Made by a program: the position numbers and the translations under genes
DNA from: an uncultured Eubacteriales bacterium
GTDB taxonomy: Bacteria > Bacillota > Clostridia > Oscillospirales > Acutalibacteraceae
NCBI GenBank assembly: GCA_949292775.1
Contig: CASFBL010000004.1
Location: forward strand, 48,481 to 112,480
Direction of reading: 5' to 3'
DNA length: 64,000 bases
Shown: piece by piece, positions 16,802 to 26,158 of the stretch
Layout: each line of letters starts with the position of its first letter
How positions within the stretch are numbered: position 1 is the stretch's first letter
Notes under the pieces: model-generated
Database searches by the model: none
What the model was told of the DNA's origin: nothing
What the model saw: the letters and a program-made list of their open reading frames with translations, nothing else

Positions 16802-17899
16802 TTAAAGTTCCTTTTCGCAAAGCGCAAGCGCTGCTTCAATGCACTTGTCCATATCATAATACTTATACATACCGAGGCGGCCGCCGAAAATCACATTCGG
16901 CTCTTTTGAGGCACGCTCAACATAGCGGGCATACAAAGCATTATTTTCTTCGTCGTTGATCGGGTAATAAGGCTCCATACCCTCTTCCCAATCCACAGGA
17001 TACTCTTTGGTAATGACTGTCTTCGGCTGCGTGCCGAAAGCAAAATGCTTGTGCTCAATGATTCGGGTATAGGGAATTTCACGCTCTGTATAATTTACAA
17101 CGGCGACGCCTTGATAATTCGGCTCATCAAGCAATTCATTTTCAAACCGAAGGCTTCTGTAACCGAGTTTTCCGTAAATATAATCAAAGTACCCGTCAAT
17201 CGTACCGGTATAAAGACACTTATCCGCTAAAGAAAGGAACATTTCACGGTCGGCAAAGAAGTCTGTATTCAGGCGCACATCGCACCCTTCAATCAAACGC
17301 TCTATCAGCACGGTATATCCTTCAACCGGAATGCCTTGGTAACGGTCGTTAAAATAATTGTTGTTGTAAGTGTAACGAACAGGCAAACGCTTGATAATAA
17401 ATGCGGGCAAATCCTTGCAGTCGCGCCCCCACTGTTTTTCTGTGTAGCCTTTAATGAGTTTTGTATAGATTTCTCTGCCAACAAGGCTGATTGCCTGTTC
17501 TTCCAAATTTTTCGGCTCGCCCTGAACTTCGGCACGCTGTTCTTCAATGACACGCTCTGCCTCTTTCGGCGTTGCAACGCCGAACATTTTAGAAAAAGTG
17601 TTCATGTTAAAAGGCATGTTGTAAATCTCGCCTTTGTAATTTGCGATTGGTGAATTCACAAAATTGTTGAACTCGACAAACTGATTTACATAATCCCAAA
17701 CCGCTTTGTTGCTGGTATGAAAAATATGTGCACCGTATTTGTGAACAAGAATGCCCTCTTGCTCTTCACAATAAATATTACCACCAATGTGATCGCGTTT
17801 TTCAACAATTAAAACAGATTTACCTTTTTTCTTTGCTTCGTGTGCAAAAACCGCACCGAACAAACCGCAGCCAACAATTAAATAATCGTATTTTTTCAT
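16802..17899 (-). CDS. glf: UDP-galactopyranose mutase
   Basis: The 365-residue flavoprotein matches the usual bacterial length. It has the FAD-binding motif VGCGLFGAVFAHEAKKKGKS followed by VEKRDHIGGN, the substrate-side stretches YGAHIFHTSN and TEKQWGRDCKDLP, and the C-terminal FGGRLGMYKYYDMD. It converts UDP-galactopyranose to UDP-galactofuranose with reduced FAD in the cytoplasm, for galactofuranose-containing surface glycans. RBS is AAGGAG. No recognisable galactofuranosyltransferase is adjacent, although the GT2 protein downstream might be one. Confidence 0.96.
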   Translation of the reverse strand: MKKYDYLIVGCGLFGAVFAHEAKKKGKSVLIVEKRDHIGGNIYCEEQEGILVHKYGAHIFHTSNKAVWDYVNQFVEFNNFVNSPIANYKGEIYNMPFNMNTFSKMFGVATPKEAERVIEEQRAEVQGEPKNLEEQAISLVGREIYTKLIKGYTEKQWGRDCKDLPAFIIKRLPVRYTYNNNYFNDRYQGIPVEGYTVLIERLIEGCDVRLNTDFFADREMFLSLADKCLYTGTIDGYFDYIYGKLGYRSLRFENELLDEPNYQGVAVVNYTEREIPYTRIIEHKHFAFGTQPKTVITKEYPVDWEEGMEPYYPINDEENNALYARYVERASKEPNVIFGGRLGMYKYYDMDKCIEAALALCEKEL

Positions 17900-17998
17900 A
17901 GAATATCTCCTTATAAAAGTATCACCGTTAAAATTTTGAATTCAAAAAGGCGACAGAATTTTTTGCGTTGTATTTAAAGACGCAACGAAGACAAAGTC

Positions 17999-18027
17999 AT
18001 TATAACATCCTTTTCCAAAAAAGCCAA
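17999..18027 (-). promoter_or_regulatory. Promoter of glf
   Basis: On the minus strand TTGGCT (18022-18027) and TATAAT (17999-18004) are 17 nt apart, giving about 90 nt of leader before glf. Confidence 0.65.
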
Positions 18028-18130
18028 GCACAGTTATATTTTTAAAAACAGCTGGCTTGAATAATTTTATAAAATATATTGGATTATTGCTAAACTTTGT
18101 GCTACTATTATGGGCGGAGGTAGAAGTTTT

Positions 18131-18892
18131 ATGGATACTGCAAAACTGCTTCGTGTCGCTTTGGACATTGGAGAAAAAATGCTGATAAGCGGCGCGGAAA
18201 TCGGGCGCGTAGAAGATTCTGTTCGCCGTATTTTAATGACTTACGATATGCAGCGCGCCGATGTTTTTACCATTACTTCCAGCATCGTCGCCACAGTTAC
18301 TGACAAGGAAGAGAACACCATCACGCAAACACGGCGCATCAGTAAATATTCCACAGATCTTGACAAACTTCACAGCTTAAATGCGCTTTCGCGAAAAATC
18401 TGTGCCGAAAAGCCGGAACTTGCGCAAATCAAACAGGAACTTGCAGAAATCGACAGCAAAAAAGTTTATCCCTTTTATGTGCAGTGTGCGGCATACGCAC
18501 TGATTGCCGGTGCATTTGCCCTGTTTTTTGGCGGGAACTTTTTAGACGCAGCGGCCGCAGCCGTGATTGGCGTCATTTTAAAAGGCGTTGTTTTCGCAGC
18601 GGACAAAGCCGCGGTGAACATGGTTTTTGCAAATGTCGTTTCTTCGTTTATACTTTGCTCTCTTGCTTTTCTGTGTGTATTTATCGGATTCGGCGAGCAC
18701 GCTGACATGATTATCATCGGCAATATTATGCTGCTTATTCCGGGAATCGGACTTACGAACTCTATTCGGGACATCATCAGCGGCGATATCATGGCAGGTA
18801 TGTTGCGATTTTGTGAATCTGTGATTATCGCCATTGCAATTGCAGCTGGTTACATTTTATCCGCGCTGCTTTTAGGAGGGCTTATTAAATGA
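18131..18892 (+). CDS. Threonine/serine exporter ThrE-type, N-terminal subunit (DUF1212)
   Basis: The 253-residue protein matches the N-terminal half of ThrE (DUF1212, YjjP-like). A conserved cytoplasmic section comes first (LLRVALDIGEKMLISGAEIG, VEDSVRRIL, DVFTITSSI), then five membrane segments from about residue 115, including IMLLIPGIGLTNSIRDIISG, the family hallmark. ATG 18131 is 10 nt after GGAGG; the ATG at 18110 precedes that site and is rejected. The second half of the exporter is encoded by the next gene, which overlaps by four bases. Proposed role: efflux of small amino or dicarboxylic acids. Confidence 0.88.
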   Translation: MDTAKLLRVALDIGEKMLISGAEIGRVEDSVRRILMTYDMQRADVFTITSSIVATVTDKEENTITQTRRISKYSTDLDKLHSLNALSRKICAEKPELAQIKQELAEIDSKKVYPFYVQCAAYALIAGAFALFFGGNFLDAAAAAVIGVILKGVVFAADKAAVNMVFANVVSSFILCSLAFLCVFIGFGEHADMIIIGNIMLLIPGIGLTNSIRDIISGDIMAGMLRFCESVIIAIAIAAGYILSALLLGGLIK

Positions 18893-19341
18893 ACTACGCG
18901 TTGCAAATCATCACAGCCTTCCTCGGTTCTTTAGGTTTTTCCGTATTGTTTAATATCCGGCGCACAAAACTTTTAATCGCGGGCCTCGGCGGGATGCTTT
19001 CGTGGTCGGTGTATTTATTGCTTGGTCTTGTGTTTGACAGCGACCCGATTCGCTATTTCTTTGCCGCGATTTTTGTAACGGTTTACGCGGAAATTTTTGC
19101 AAGAATTAAAAAGACGCCGACTACCTCCTATCTCGTCCCGGCGTTTATTCCCCTGATTCCCGGCGGCGCGCTTTATAACACCATGAAATTTGCTTTACAC
19201 AACGACTGGCAGAGCTTCGGCGATACGGCGGTTTACACCATTCAACTGGCTTTAGCGCTTTCTGCCGGCATCATCGTAGTTTCCTCCGTTATGCGAATGG
19301 CACACGCACTATACCGCTTTTTATTTCCTAAAAAGCAATAA
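18889..19341 (+). CDS. Threonine/serine exporter ThrE-type, C-terminal subunit (DUF3815)
   Basis: A 150-residue membrane protein with four or five segments. It corresponds to the C-terminal half of ThrE (YjjB-like), with the conserved stretch TTSYLVPAFIPLIPGGALYN and a start overlapping the previous stop (ATGA). Together the pair makes a two-gene ThrE exporter. Confidence 0.88.
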   Translation: MNYALQIITAFLGSLGFSVLFNIRRTKLLIAGLGGMLSWSVYLLLGLVFDSDPIRYFFAAIFVTVYAEIFARIKKTPTTSYLVPAFIPLIPGGALYNTMKFALHNDWQSFGDTAVYTIQLALALSAGIIVVSSVMRMAHALYRFLFPKKQ

Positions 19342-19436
19342 CCGAAAAAAAGATAAACAACCCCCTTGTCTTTTTAAAAAAGTTGTAATATAATACACCT
19401 GCTGAAAAAAAGTAACATTTGGAAAGGTCCTTTTGA

Positions 19437-20807
19437 ATGGAACGAACAACGGCAAAAATGCCCGCCCGGGTAAAAAAGCACAGACTGTCTCCGGTGAAAA
19501 CAATTGTTCTCGGCTACGCTGTGATTATACTCACAGGAGCGCTTCTTCTCACACTTCCGATTTCCACGCGTGACTGGGTTTGGACTTCCTTCGGCAACGC
19601 GCTGTTCACGGCGACCTCGGCCACCTGCGTGACCGGTCTTGTTGTTTTTGACACGTATACCTATTGGTCCGTTTTCGGTCAAATTGTTATTTTATTGCTG
19701 ATTCAAATCGGCGGCATCGGCTTTATGACGCTGGCCATTTCCGCATTAACGCTAACCAAGCGAAAAATCGGGCTTCGCGACCGCTTTACTTTGCAGGAAT
19801 CCGTAAACGCGCCGCAAGTCGGCGGCATTGTCAAAATGACGCGTTTCATTTTATTGGGCACGGCTATTTTTGAAATTTCCGGAGCTGCGCTGTTAGCCTT
19901 TCGGTTCTGCCCGGAATACGGTCTGTTAAAAGGTATTTATTTTGCAATTTTTCATTCAGTTTCTGCATTTTGCAACGCCGGTTTTGATTTAATGGGCGGC
20001 GGCGGTAAATTTTCTTCTTTGGTCGCCTATGAACACGACCCGCTTGTCAACCTTGTAATTATCGCTTTGATTGTGATAGGCGGTCTCGGCTTTTTCGTTT
20101 GGCGCGATATTGTTCTTAACAAGGGACATTTCCGCAAATTCCGCTTGCACTCCAAAATTGTATTGGTTACCACAGCGGCTTTAATCCTTGTTCCGTTTTT
20201 AATGATGACGCTTTTTGAAAGCAACAACCCCAAATTTGCTCAGTTGTCCCCCGGAGAATACGCGCTCGGCATGTTGTTCCAAACAGTAACACCGCGAACC
20301 GCTGGGTTTAACACGTTGGATTTAACTGCGCTTTCAGACGCAAGCGTTTTGCTGGTTATATTTTTAATGCTAATCGGCGGTTCGCCGAGTTCAACCGCGG
20401 GCGGTATGAAAACCACCACCCTTGCAATGATGATTTCCGGCGTCTTCACAGCGTTCCGGCAAAGAAAAATCATTGAAAGCTTCCACCGGCGTGTGAGCGA
20501 TGATGCACACGTGCAGGTCATCAGCGTAATAGCCATGTATATTCTTTTGTTTTTCCTGTCCGGCACGTTAATTTGCGCGTTTGACGGCGTTACCATAAAA
20601 GAAGCTTTGTTTGAAACAGCTTCCGCAATCGGCACGGTCGGTTTAACCCTCGGCATTACGCCGACACTTTCAGACCCGTCCAAACTTGTGCTCATTGCGC
20701 TTATGTTCTTCGGCCGGGTCGGCGGATTGACCCTGCTGCTTGCGTTCCGCGATCAGCAAGGCGCCGTACCTTCCAAATATCCTGTTGAAAAAATCACAAT
20801 CGGTTAA
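19437..20807 (+). CDS. ktrB: Potassium-translocating subunit KtrB (TrkH/KtrB family)
   Basis: The 456-residue protein has four M1-P-M2 channel repeats. Selectivity-loop regions can be seen at TATSATCVTGLVVFDT, HSVSAFCNAGFDLMG, FQTVTPRTAGFNTLD and TASAIGTVGLTLGI, each with the conserved glycine. It forms the membrane pore of a Na+-coupled or gated K+ uptake system and is controlled by the cytoplasmic ring of KtrA, encoded 11 nt downstream. ATG 19437 follows GGAAAGG. Confidence 0.95.
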   Translation: MERTTAKMPARVKKHRLSPVKTIVLGYAVIILTGALLLTLPISTRDWVWTSFGNALFTATSATCVTGLVVFDTYTYWSVFGQIVILLLIQIGGIGFMTLAISALTLTKRKIGLRDRFTLQESVNAPQVGGIVKMTRFILLGTAIFEISGAALLAFRFCPEYGLLKGIYFAIFHSVSAFCNAGFDLMGGGGKFSSLVAYEHDPLVNLVIIALIVIGGLGFFVWRDIVLNKGHFRKFRLHSKIVLVTTAALILVPFLMMTLFESNNPKFAQLSPGEYALGMLFQTVTPRTAGFNTLDLTALSDASVLLVIFLMLIGGSPSSTAGGMKTTTLAMMISGVFTAFRQRKIIESFHRRVSDDAHVQVISVIAMYILLFFLSGTLICAFDGVTIKEALFETASAIGTVGLTLGITPTLSDPSKLVLIALMFFGRVGGLTLLLAFRDQQGAVPSKYPVEKITIG

Positions 20808-20818
20808 GGGGTAAAAAA

Positions 20819-21469
20819 ATGAAATCTATTTTAATCATCGGTCTTGGACGTTTCGGCAAACACATGGCGCAAAAGTTCAGCGAACAGGGCAACGATATTT
20901 TGGCGGTTGATACCGACGAAGACCGCGTCAATGCTGTTTTGCCGTTCGTAACGGACGCGCAAATCGGCGACGCAACCAACGAAATGTTTGTGGAATCTTT
21001 GGGTGTTGCAAACTTTGACCTTTGTGTGGTTGCAATCGGCGACAACTTTCAAAGTTCTTTGGAAACAACATCGCTTTTGAAAGATATGGGCGCTCAGTTT
21101 GTGCTTTCGCGCGCAAGCCGCGATGTGCACGCCAAATTCCTGCTGCGCAACGGCGCGGACGAAGTGGTTTACACTGAAAAGGAAACTGCAGAGCGTTTGG
21201 CTGTCAAATACGGCAATGACTCTGTGTTTGATTATATTGAGATAAACGAAGATTATTCGATTTACGAGATCGGCGTTCCTGCCACATGGGTCGGCAAGAG
21301 TATTTTAGATAAAAAAGTTCGTTCCAAATTCAACATCAGTATTTTGGCCATCAAACGCGGCAAAGAAATCTATCCACTGCCTCATCCCGATCACATCTTT
21401 TCCGAAACGGAATCTTTAATGATTCTCGGCAGAAACGAAGATGTTGAGCGACTTATTAAACAACACTAA
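20819..21469 (+). CDS. ktrA: Potassium uptake regulatory subunit KtrA
   Basis: A 216-residue RCK protein. The N-terminal RCK_N Rossmann fold has IIGLGRFGKHMAQKFSEQG and the acidic end of the second strand in AVDTDEDRV. A C-terminal RCK_C domain (residues 135-214) ends in SLMILGRNEDVERL. It binds ATP/ADP or NAD(H), and RCK_C proteins of this type often bind cyclic di-AMP, which would close KtrB. RBS AAGGGG is just before ATG. A terminator follows. Confidence 0.95.
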   Translation: MKSILIIGLGRFGKHMAQKFSEQGNDILAVDTDEDRVNAVLPFVTDAQIGDATNEMFVESLGVANFDLCVVAIGDNFQSSLETTSLLKDMGAQFVLSRASRDVHAKFLLRNGADEVVYTEKETAERLAVKYGNDSVFDYIEINEDYSIYEIGVPATWVGKSILDKKVRSKFNISILAIKRGKEIYPLPHPDHIFSETESLMILGRNEDVERLIKQH

Positions 21470-21476
21470 AAACTTT

Positions 21477-21507
21477 CGGGGCAAGCATCACGCCTGCCCC
21501 GGTTTTT
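21477..21507 (+). terminator. Terminator of ktrBA
   Basis: CGGGGCA (21477-21483) pairs with TGCCCCG (21495-21501), followed by a TTTTT run. Confidence 0.85.
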
Positions 21508-21523
21508 CTTACCTGGTGATTTT

Positions 21524-23434
21524 ATGCTTGTATCTTTAAATCATGTAAGCAAAGGATTCGCCGGAGAATCCGTTTTAAAAAAAATTTCTTTAAGCATTCA
21601 AGAAACAGACCGCATTGGTCTTTTAGGCGTAAACGGCGTTGGAAAAACGACGCTTTTAAACATCATTACCGGCGCTTTAATATGTGATACAGGCGAAGTT
21701 TCCGTAAAAAACGGCGTTCGAATCGGCTATTTGCGGCAAAATGAATCTCTTACACTCAGCAATACATTACAAGAAGAGATACAGGATGCGATAAAAGAAG
21801 TGTATACGCTTCGCACGCAGATGCAGAAAACGGAACAGGAAATTGCCGCCTGCGATGCAAGTAGTGCGCAATACCAAAAACTCACAGAGCAATATGAAAA
21901 TCTTTCTAACGCCTATACCGCTGTTGACGGATACCATGCCGAAGTTCGGATTCAGACCGTCCTGAATGGGTTAGGCTTTGGCAGTTTTGATTTACAAAGC
22001 CGCGTGCAAACACTTTCCGGCGGCGAGAAAATTCGTTTTTCCATGGCAAAGGTTCTTTTGCAAAATCCTGAACTTTTGATTTTGGACGAGCCGACCAACC
22101 ATTTGGACTTTTCCATGCTCTCATGGCTGGAAGACTATCTTGTCAGTTATCACGGCGCAGTTGTAGTTGTTTCGCACGACCGTTATTTTTTGGACAAGGT
22201 CTCTAAAGATATTTGTGAAATCGAGCACGGAGAGCTGGTACGCTATAAAGGTGGATATACTTCTTTTTTACAGCAAAAAGAAGAACGCATACGCACACTT
22301 GAAAAAGAATATCGAAAACAGCAAACAGAGCTTGAGCAGATGCGTGAATATGTGCGGCGGAATCTCGCAAAATCCAGCAGTACAAACAGTGTCGGCTCCC
22401 GCGTCAAGGCGCTCGAAAAAATGGAACTGGCGCAAAAACCAAACCCGCGCCAAAAACAGGTTTATTTTCGATTCGATTATGACCCGGAGCCCCACAAAAC
22501 TGTACTTGAACTTCGGGATGTCGGCATTTTTGTCGGCAACTCAGCATCGGGAAAGCAATTGTTCTCCGGTGTAAATTTAGAAATCCTGCGCGGAGAAAAG
22601 GTAGCATTAGTCGGGCAAAACGGGATTGGAAAATCCTCTCTGCTAAAAGCTATTCTGCGAAAACAACCGTATTCCGGAACTATTCGGATTGGCGGTAATA
22701 TACGCGTTGCTTATTTTGACCAGGAACTTTCTAACCTGAACCTGAACGATACGGTTCTGGAAGCCGTTCATAAACGATTCCCCACAAAAACAGAATTTGA
22801 AATTCGCAGTGCACTGGGCAAATTATTGATTGAGGACGAACAGGTTTTCAAAAGAATACGAGACCTTTCGGGCGCCAACCGGGCAAAAGTTGCATTTTGC
22901 ATTATACAGTTTGAACGCGGTAATTTTTTGATTTTGGACGAACCGACCAACCATCTCGATTATATTGCAAAGGAAGCGCTGGATAAGGCTTTGCGCGAAT
23001 ATACAGGCACTTTACTTGTTGTGTCCCATGACCGCTATTTCCTGAACAGCGTGCCGCAAAAAATCATTGAATTGGTTTCTGACGGTGTGCACTCCTATCA
23101 GGGCGGTTATGACGATTATCTTGCTGCGCATGAAAACTCTGGTGTTAGACCCTCAGCACCCAAAGAAGAAAAAGCGGATTCCATACAAAAGGTCATGTAT
23201 GAAGCCGGTCGTAAAAACAAGGCGGAAGAGCGAAAACGCCGTGCCAGACTCAGCCTCTTACAGAAAGAAATTGAAGAGGGATACCGGCAAGTAAGCGCTT
23301 GGAAAGCAGCCTGTGAAGAACCTGACACCGTCAGTAATTTTGCAAAGCTTTCTGAACTTTTAGAAAAAATAGAAGCAGCAGAAACTGAGATTGAAGTAAA
23401 AGAAAACGAATGGCTTTTGCTTTCTGAAGCATGA
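21524..23434 (+). CDS. ABC-F family ATPase (Uup/Msr-like architecture)
   Basis: The 636-residue soluble protein has two ABC domains and no membrane part. Domain 1: Walker A GVNGVGKTT, signature LSGGEKIRF, Walker B LLILDEPTNHLD. Domain 2: Walker A GQNGIGKSS, a divergent signature LSGANRAKV, Walker B FLILDEPTNHLD. A helical P-site linker follows domain 1 (REYVRRNLAKSSSTNSV), and a charged coiled-coil tail covers about residues 545-636. ABC-F proteins bind the ribosomal E site and relieve stalling or protect against antibiotics. The C-terminal coiled coil resembles Uup, but the subfamily is uncertain. The RBS is weak. Confidence 0.88.
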   Translation: MLVSLNHVSKGFAGESVLKKISLSIQETDRIGLLGVNGVGKTTLLNIITGALICDTGEVSVKNGVRIGYLRQNESLTLSNTLQEEIQDAIKEVYTLRTQMQKTEQEIAACDASSAQYQKLTEQYENLSNAYTAVDGYHAEVRIQTVLNGLGFGSFDLQSRVQTLSGGEKIRFSMAKVLLQNPELLILDEPTNHLDFSMLSWLEDYLVSYHGAVVVVSHDRYFLDKVSKDICEIEHGELVRYKGGYTSFLQQKEERIRTLEKEYRKQQTELEQMREYVRRNLAKSSSTNSVGSRVKALEKMELAQKPNPRQKQVYFRFDYDPEPHKTVLELRDVGIFVGNSASGKQLFSGVNLEILRGEKVALVGQNGIGKSSLLKAILRKQPYSGTIRIGGNIRVAYFDQELSNLNLNDTVLEAVHKRFPTKTEFEIRSALGKLLIEDEQVFKRIRDLSGANRAKVAFCIIQFERGNFLILDEPTNHLDYIAKEALDKALREYTGTLLVVSHDRYFLNSVPQKIIELVSDGVHSYQGGYDDYLAAHENSGVRPSAPKEEKADSIQKVMYEAGRKNKAEERKRRARLSLLQKEIEEGYRQVSAWKAACEEPDTVSNFAKLSELLEKIEAAETEIEVKENEWLLLSEA

Positions 23435-23586
23435 AAGGGAACTTTTAACATTTTGTAAATTTCAGTTTCTTTTCCCTGAATTGCAAAAATTATGCTTGTA
23501 ACTTTATAAAAAATAGTATAAAATGTTTATGTTTAATCGGTTTTTGACCAAAACCAAAAATTCACAGATGAAGGATGATATCTGAC

Positions 23587-25266
23587 ATGGAAAACAATCA
23601 TGCTGAAAAAAGCCAGGCAGAGCTTTACCGCGAAGAACGCAAAAAGCGCATGGCTGCTGCGGCAAAGAAAAATGCAAAGAAAAGTCCCCAAGTGCAAAAA
23701 GCAAAACACATTGCCGGTAAAGTCATCGGTATTGTTGTTGCCGTTGCATTAGTGTTGGGTGCAGTATATGCTGTTTTAAATTTCTTCGGTGTACCGCAAA
23801 AAGTGTTGACTGCCGCTAAAGTCGGCGATGAACGCGTATCCATTGCAAAGTATAATCTGTACTATATGGATATTTACATGGGTATTGCGCAGCAGTCCCA
23901 GCAGTATGATTCTACATACGGTGAGGGCTACGGTGCTATGTACACTGGCTATGATGCCACCAAGACGCCGATGGAACAGGCCTATACGCTCGGAACTTTG
24001 GAAGGCTTTGACGGTGAAAATCCGACATGGGCGGACTATATGCGTATCAATGCTCTTAATTATCTGCAGTCCTATGTTGCTTATGCAGATCTCGCCCGCG
24101 AAGCCGGCGTCACACTGACAGAAGAGCAGCAGCAAAGCATTGACGAACAGATTGAAGAATTGCGCTCGACTGCGGAATCGAATGACTACTCTTTAAACCG
24201 TTATCTTGTAATGATGTATGGTAAAGGTGTCAATGAGAAGCTTTTGCGTGAAGTTATGGAAGAGCGTCAGCTTGCTGCCAATTATGCAGAACAGAAACAG
24301 GAAGAACTGACGAACGCGATTACAGATGAACAAATCGAAACGGAATACAACGAAAATGTAGCAGACTACGCTTTGGTTTCTGTATCTGCATTTACCGTGT
24401 CTGCTGACACTTCCTCTATTGCCGATGATGCAACGGATGAAGAAAAAGAAGCCGCCCAGAAAGAAGCAATGGCAAAAGCCAAAGAGCTCGCTGACGCTTA
24501 TGCAGCGAAAGTGAACAGCCCTGCTACCCTTCTTGAACAGGCAAAAGCCAACAACTCCAGCGCCACAGAGGACAGCGTCACTTATGCGGATGTCACCCCC
24601 TCCTCTCTGACCACCTATTTCGGTCAGGCGGCTTGTGATTGGGTCGTTTCTGCTGGCCGTGCAGTCGGCGATGTTACTGTTGTGGAATCTGAAAGCGGTT
24701 ATTCTGTATTGTATCTTTCCGTATTTCCCCACAAAGACACGGTTAAACCGGTAGATGTTCGCCACATTTTGATTGCGTTCCCCACAGATGATGACGGCAA
24801 TGTAGTTGAAATGACAGATGAGGAAAAGCAGGAATACTACACAAAGGCAAAATCAATATATGACCAGTATCTCCAGAATCCGACGGAAGATAACTTTGCC
24901 ACTTTGGCAACCGCAAACACAGAAGATCCCGGTTCCAAAGAAAACGGCGGCCTTTACGAAGAAGTCAATGTCGGCGAAATGGTAGATGCTTTCAATGATT
25001 GGTGCTTTGACGCAGCCAGAAAGCCCGGCGACACCGGTATTGTTGAAACCGAATATGGTTATCACATTATGTACTATGTCGGCAACGACTATGATGAAAC
25101 TTGGAAGACCACGGTGAAAAACGCACTTTCAAACGAAGCGTTCACCTCATTTGACACAGGTATTATTGACGGCGATACTTACAAAATCACTGAATCAAAC
25201 ACCATGGTCAAGTGGGCTGCTTCACAGCTTGAATCCCTCATCACAAAGCAATACATCTCTTACTAA
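23587..25266 (+). CDS. Membrane-anchored PrsA/SurA-like peptidyl-prolyl isomerase
   Basis: The 559-residue protein has a basic cytoplasmic N-terminus (about 1-45), one membrane helix near 46-66 and a long outer region. This holds a SurA-N-like helical chaperone part (about 85-240) and a parvulin domain near residues 390-500 (VRHILIAFP, FATLATANTEDPGSKENGG, then ETEYGYHIMYYV). There is no lipobox, so it is anchored by the helix rather than by lipid, unlike classical PrsA. It probably assists folding of exported proteins. ATG 23587 lies 10 nt after AAGGA; the ATG at 23575 abuts that site and is rejected. Confidence 0.86.
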   Translation: MENNHAEKSQAELYREERKKRMAAAAKKNAKKSPQVQKAKHIAGKVIGIVVAVALVLGAVYAVLNFFGVPQKVLTAAKVGDERVSIAKYNLYYMDIYMGIAQQSQQYDSTYGEGYGAMYTGYDATKTPMEQAYTLGTLEGFDGENPTWADYMRINALNYLQSYVAYADLAREAGVTLTEEQQQSIDEQIEELRSTAESNDYSLNRYLVMMYGKGVNEKLLREVMEERQLAANYAEQKQEELTNAITDEQIETEYNENVADYALVSVSAFTVSADTSSIADDATDEEKEAAQKEAMAKAKELADAYAAKVNSPATLLEQAKANNSSATEDSVTYADVTPSSLTTYFGQAACDWVVSAGRAVGDVTVVESESGYSVLYLSVFPHKDTVKPVDVRHILIAFPTDDDGNVVEMTDEEKQEYYTKAKSIYDQYLQNPTEDNFATLATANTEDPGSKENGGLYEEVNVGEMVDAFNDWCFDAARKPGDTGIVETEYGYHIMYYVGNDYDETWKTTVKNALSNEAFTSFDTGIIDGDTYKITESNTMVKWAASQLESLITKQYISY

Positions 25267-25273
25267 GCCAAAT

Positions 25274-25312
25274 AAAAAATACGCTGCGGATTATTCCGCG
25301 GCGTATTTTTTT
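25274..25312. terminator. Bidirectional terminator
   Basis: AAATACGCTGCGG (25277-25289) pairs with CCGCGGCGTATTT (25296-25308), with one wobble pair and A/T runs on both sides. It lies between the convergent foldase gene and folK and overlaps the last codons of folK. Confidence 0.9.
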
Positions 25313-25770
25313 ATGTCCTGTTTTGGATGATTTTGATAAGCACTTTGAAATTGGAATCCAAACGCTTCCCCAGTATCATAGAGTTCAAAAAGCGGCACCA
25401 ATACAAAGGAGCGATTATATATCTCCGGATGCGGCACTGTTAATTCGGAAGAAGCTTCTGAATAATCTTCAAAAAGAAGCAAATCCAAATCGATAATGCG
25501 GGGACCGTTTTTAAACTCGCGTATACGCCCCATCCCTGCTTCAATACCTAAACATCCGCCAAGAAGCGCATGCGGAGAAAGCGTTGTTTCAATTTCAGCA
25601 ACCATATTCAAAAAATTAGGTTGTTCGGAAAACCCATACGGCTCTGTTTCATATACAGACGAAGTTCGTAAAACGCGCGTGCCGGGCAGCAGTGCAAGCG
25701 CATTGAGCGCTTCTTTTAGATTGAGCAGGCGGTCTCCGATGTTAGTCCCAAGCCCTATAACCGACTTCAA
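25291..25770 (-). CDS. folK: HPPK, 2-amino-4-hydroxy-6-hydroxymethyldihydropteridine pyrophosphokinase
   Basis: A 159-residue protein of normal HPPK length. It has IGLGTNIGDRLLNL, the substrate segment ETEPYGFSEQPNFLNMV, MGRIREFKNGPRIIDLDLLL with the two Mg2+-binding aspartates, and PHPEIYNRSFVLVPL. It transfers pyrophosphate from ATP to the pterin made by FolB. The start is TTG 25770, overlapping the folB stop and preceded by GAGGGGAG. It is the last gene of the folate set. Confidence 0.95.
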   Translation of the reverse strand: MKSVIGLGTNIGDRLLNLKEALNALALLPGTRVLRTSSVYETEPYGFSEQPNFLNMVAEIETTLSPHALLGGCLGIEAGMGRIREFKNGPRIIDLDLLLFEDYSEASSELTVPHPEIYNRSFVLVPLFELYDTGEAFGFQFQSAYQNHPKQDIKKYAAE

Positions 25771-26153
25771 TCTGAAACACTCCCCTCATAATCATTTCTC
25801 GTCCGGGTAAGTTCAACCCCGACCCAGTTAAAATCTGCGCGAATTGGCGCCTGCGGTTTTTTTAACAAAAGTGTCACCTGCGTAACGGGCTGAAAATCTG
25901 CAAAAATTGCCTGAATTACAGCGTCTGCTGCACGCTCTAACAAATCATATTTTTCGGCTAAAAAGGCCCTGCGCGCTGTTTTCAGTATTTTAGCATAGCT
26001 GACTGTATCATCAACACAATCAGTCGCACAGGGTCTGACAAGCGGCAAATAACAGGTAATATCTAAAACAAACATCTGCCCGTCTGTTTTTTCCTCCGGA
26101 TTTACACCGTGGTAAGCGAACAGCTCTAACCCATTGATAAATATTTTATCCAT
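25767..26153 (-). CDS. folB: Dihydroneopterin aldolase
   Basis: A 128-residue FolB: IFINGLELFAYHGVNPEEK carries the conserved YHGV, and a later KKPQAPIRADFNWVGVEL block fits the family. It cleaves dihydroneopterin to 6-hydroxymethyl-dihydropterin and glycolaldehyde. ATG 26153 follows AGGTGAG; a GTG at 26162 overlapping the folP stop has no ribosome site and is the less likely start. Confidence 0.93.
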   Translation of the reverse strand: MDKIFINGLELFAYHGVNPEEKTDGQMFVLDITCYLPLVRPCATDCVDDTVSYAKILKTARRAFLAEKYDLLERAADAVIQAIFADFQPVTQVTLLLKKPQAPIRADFNWVGVELTRTRNDYEGSVSD

Positions 26154-26158
26154 AACTC

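Noticed and set aside
15747-16805. 352-codon plus-strand frame opposite the GT2 gene
   Set aside because: Antisense shadow of a well-supported glycosyltransferase, no ribosome site and unnatural composition.
17900-18130. Riboswitch or leader regulator between glf and the ThrE genes
   Set aside because: Only promoters and short overlapping repeats were seen; no known riboswitch core was recognised.
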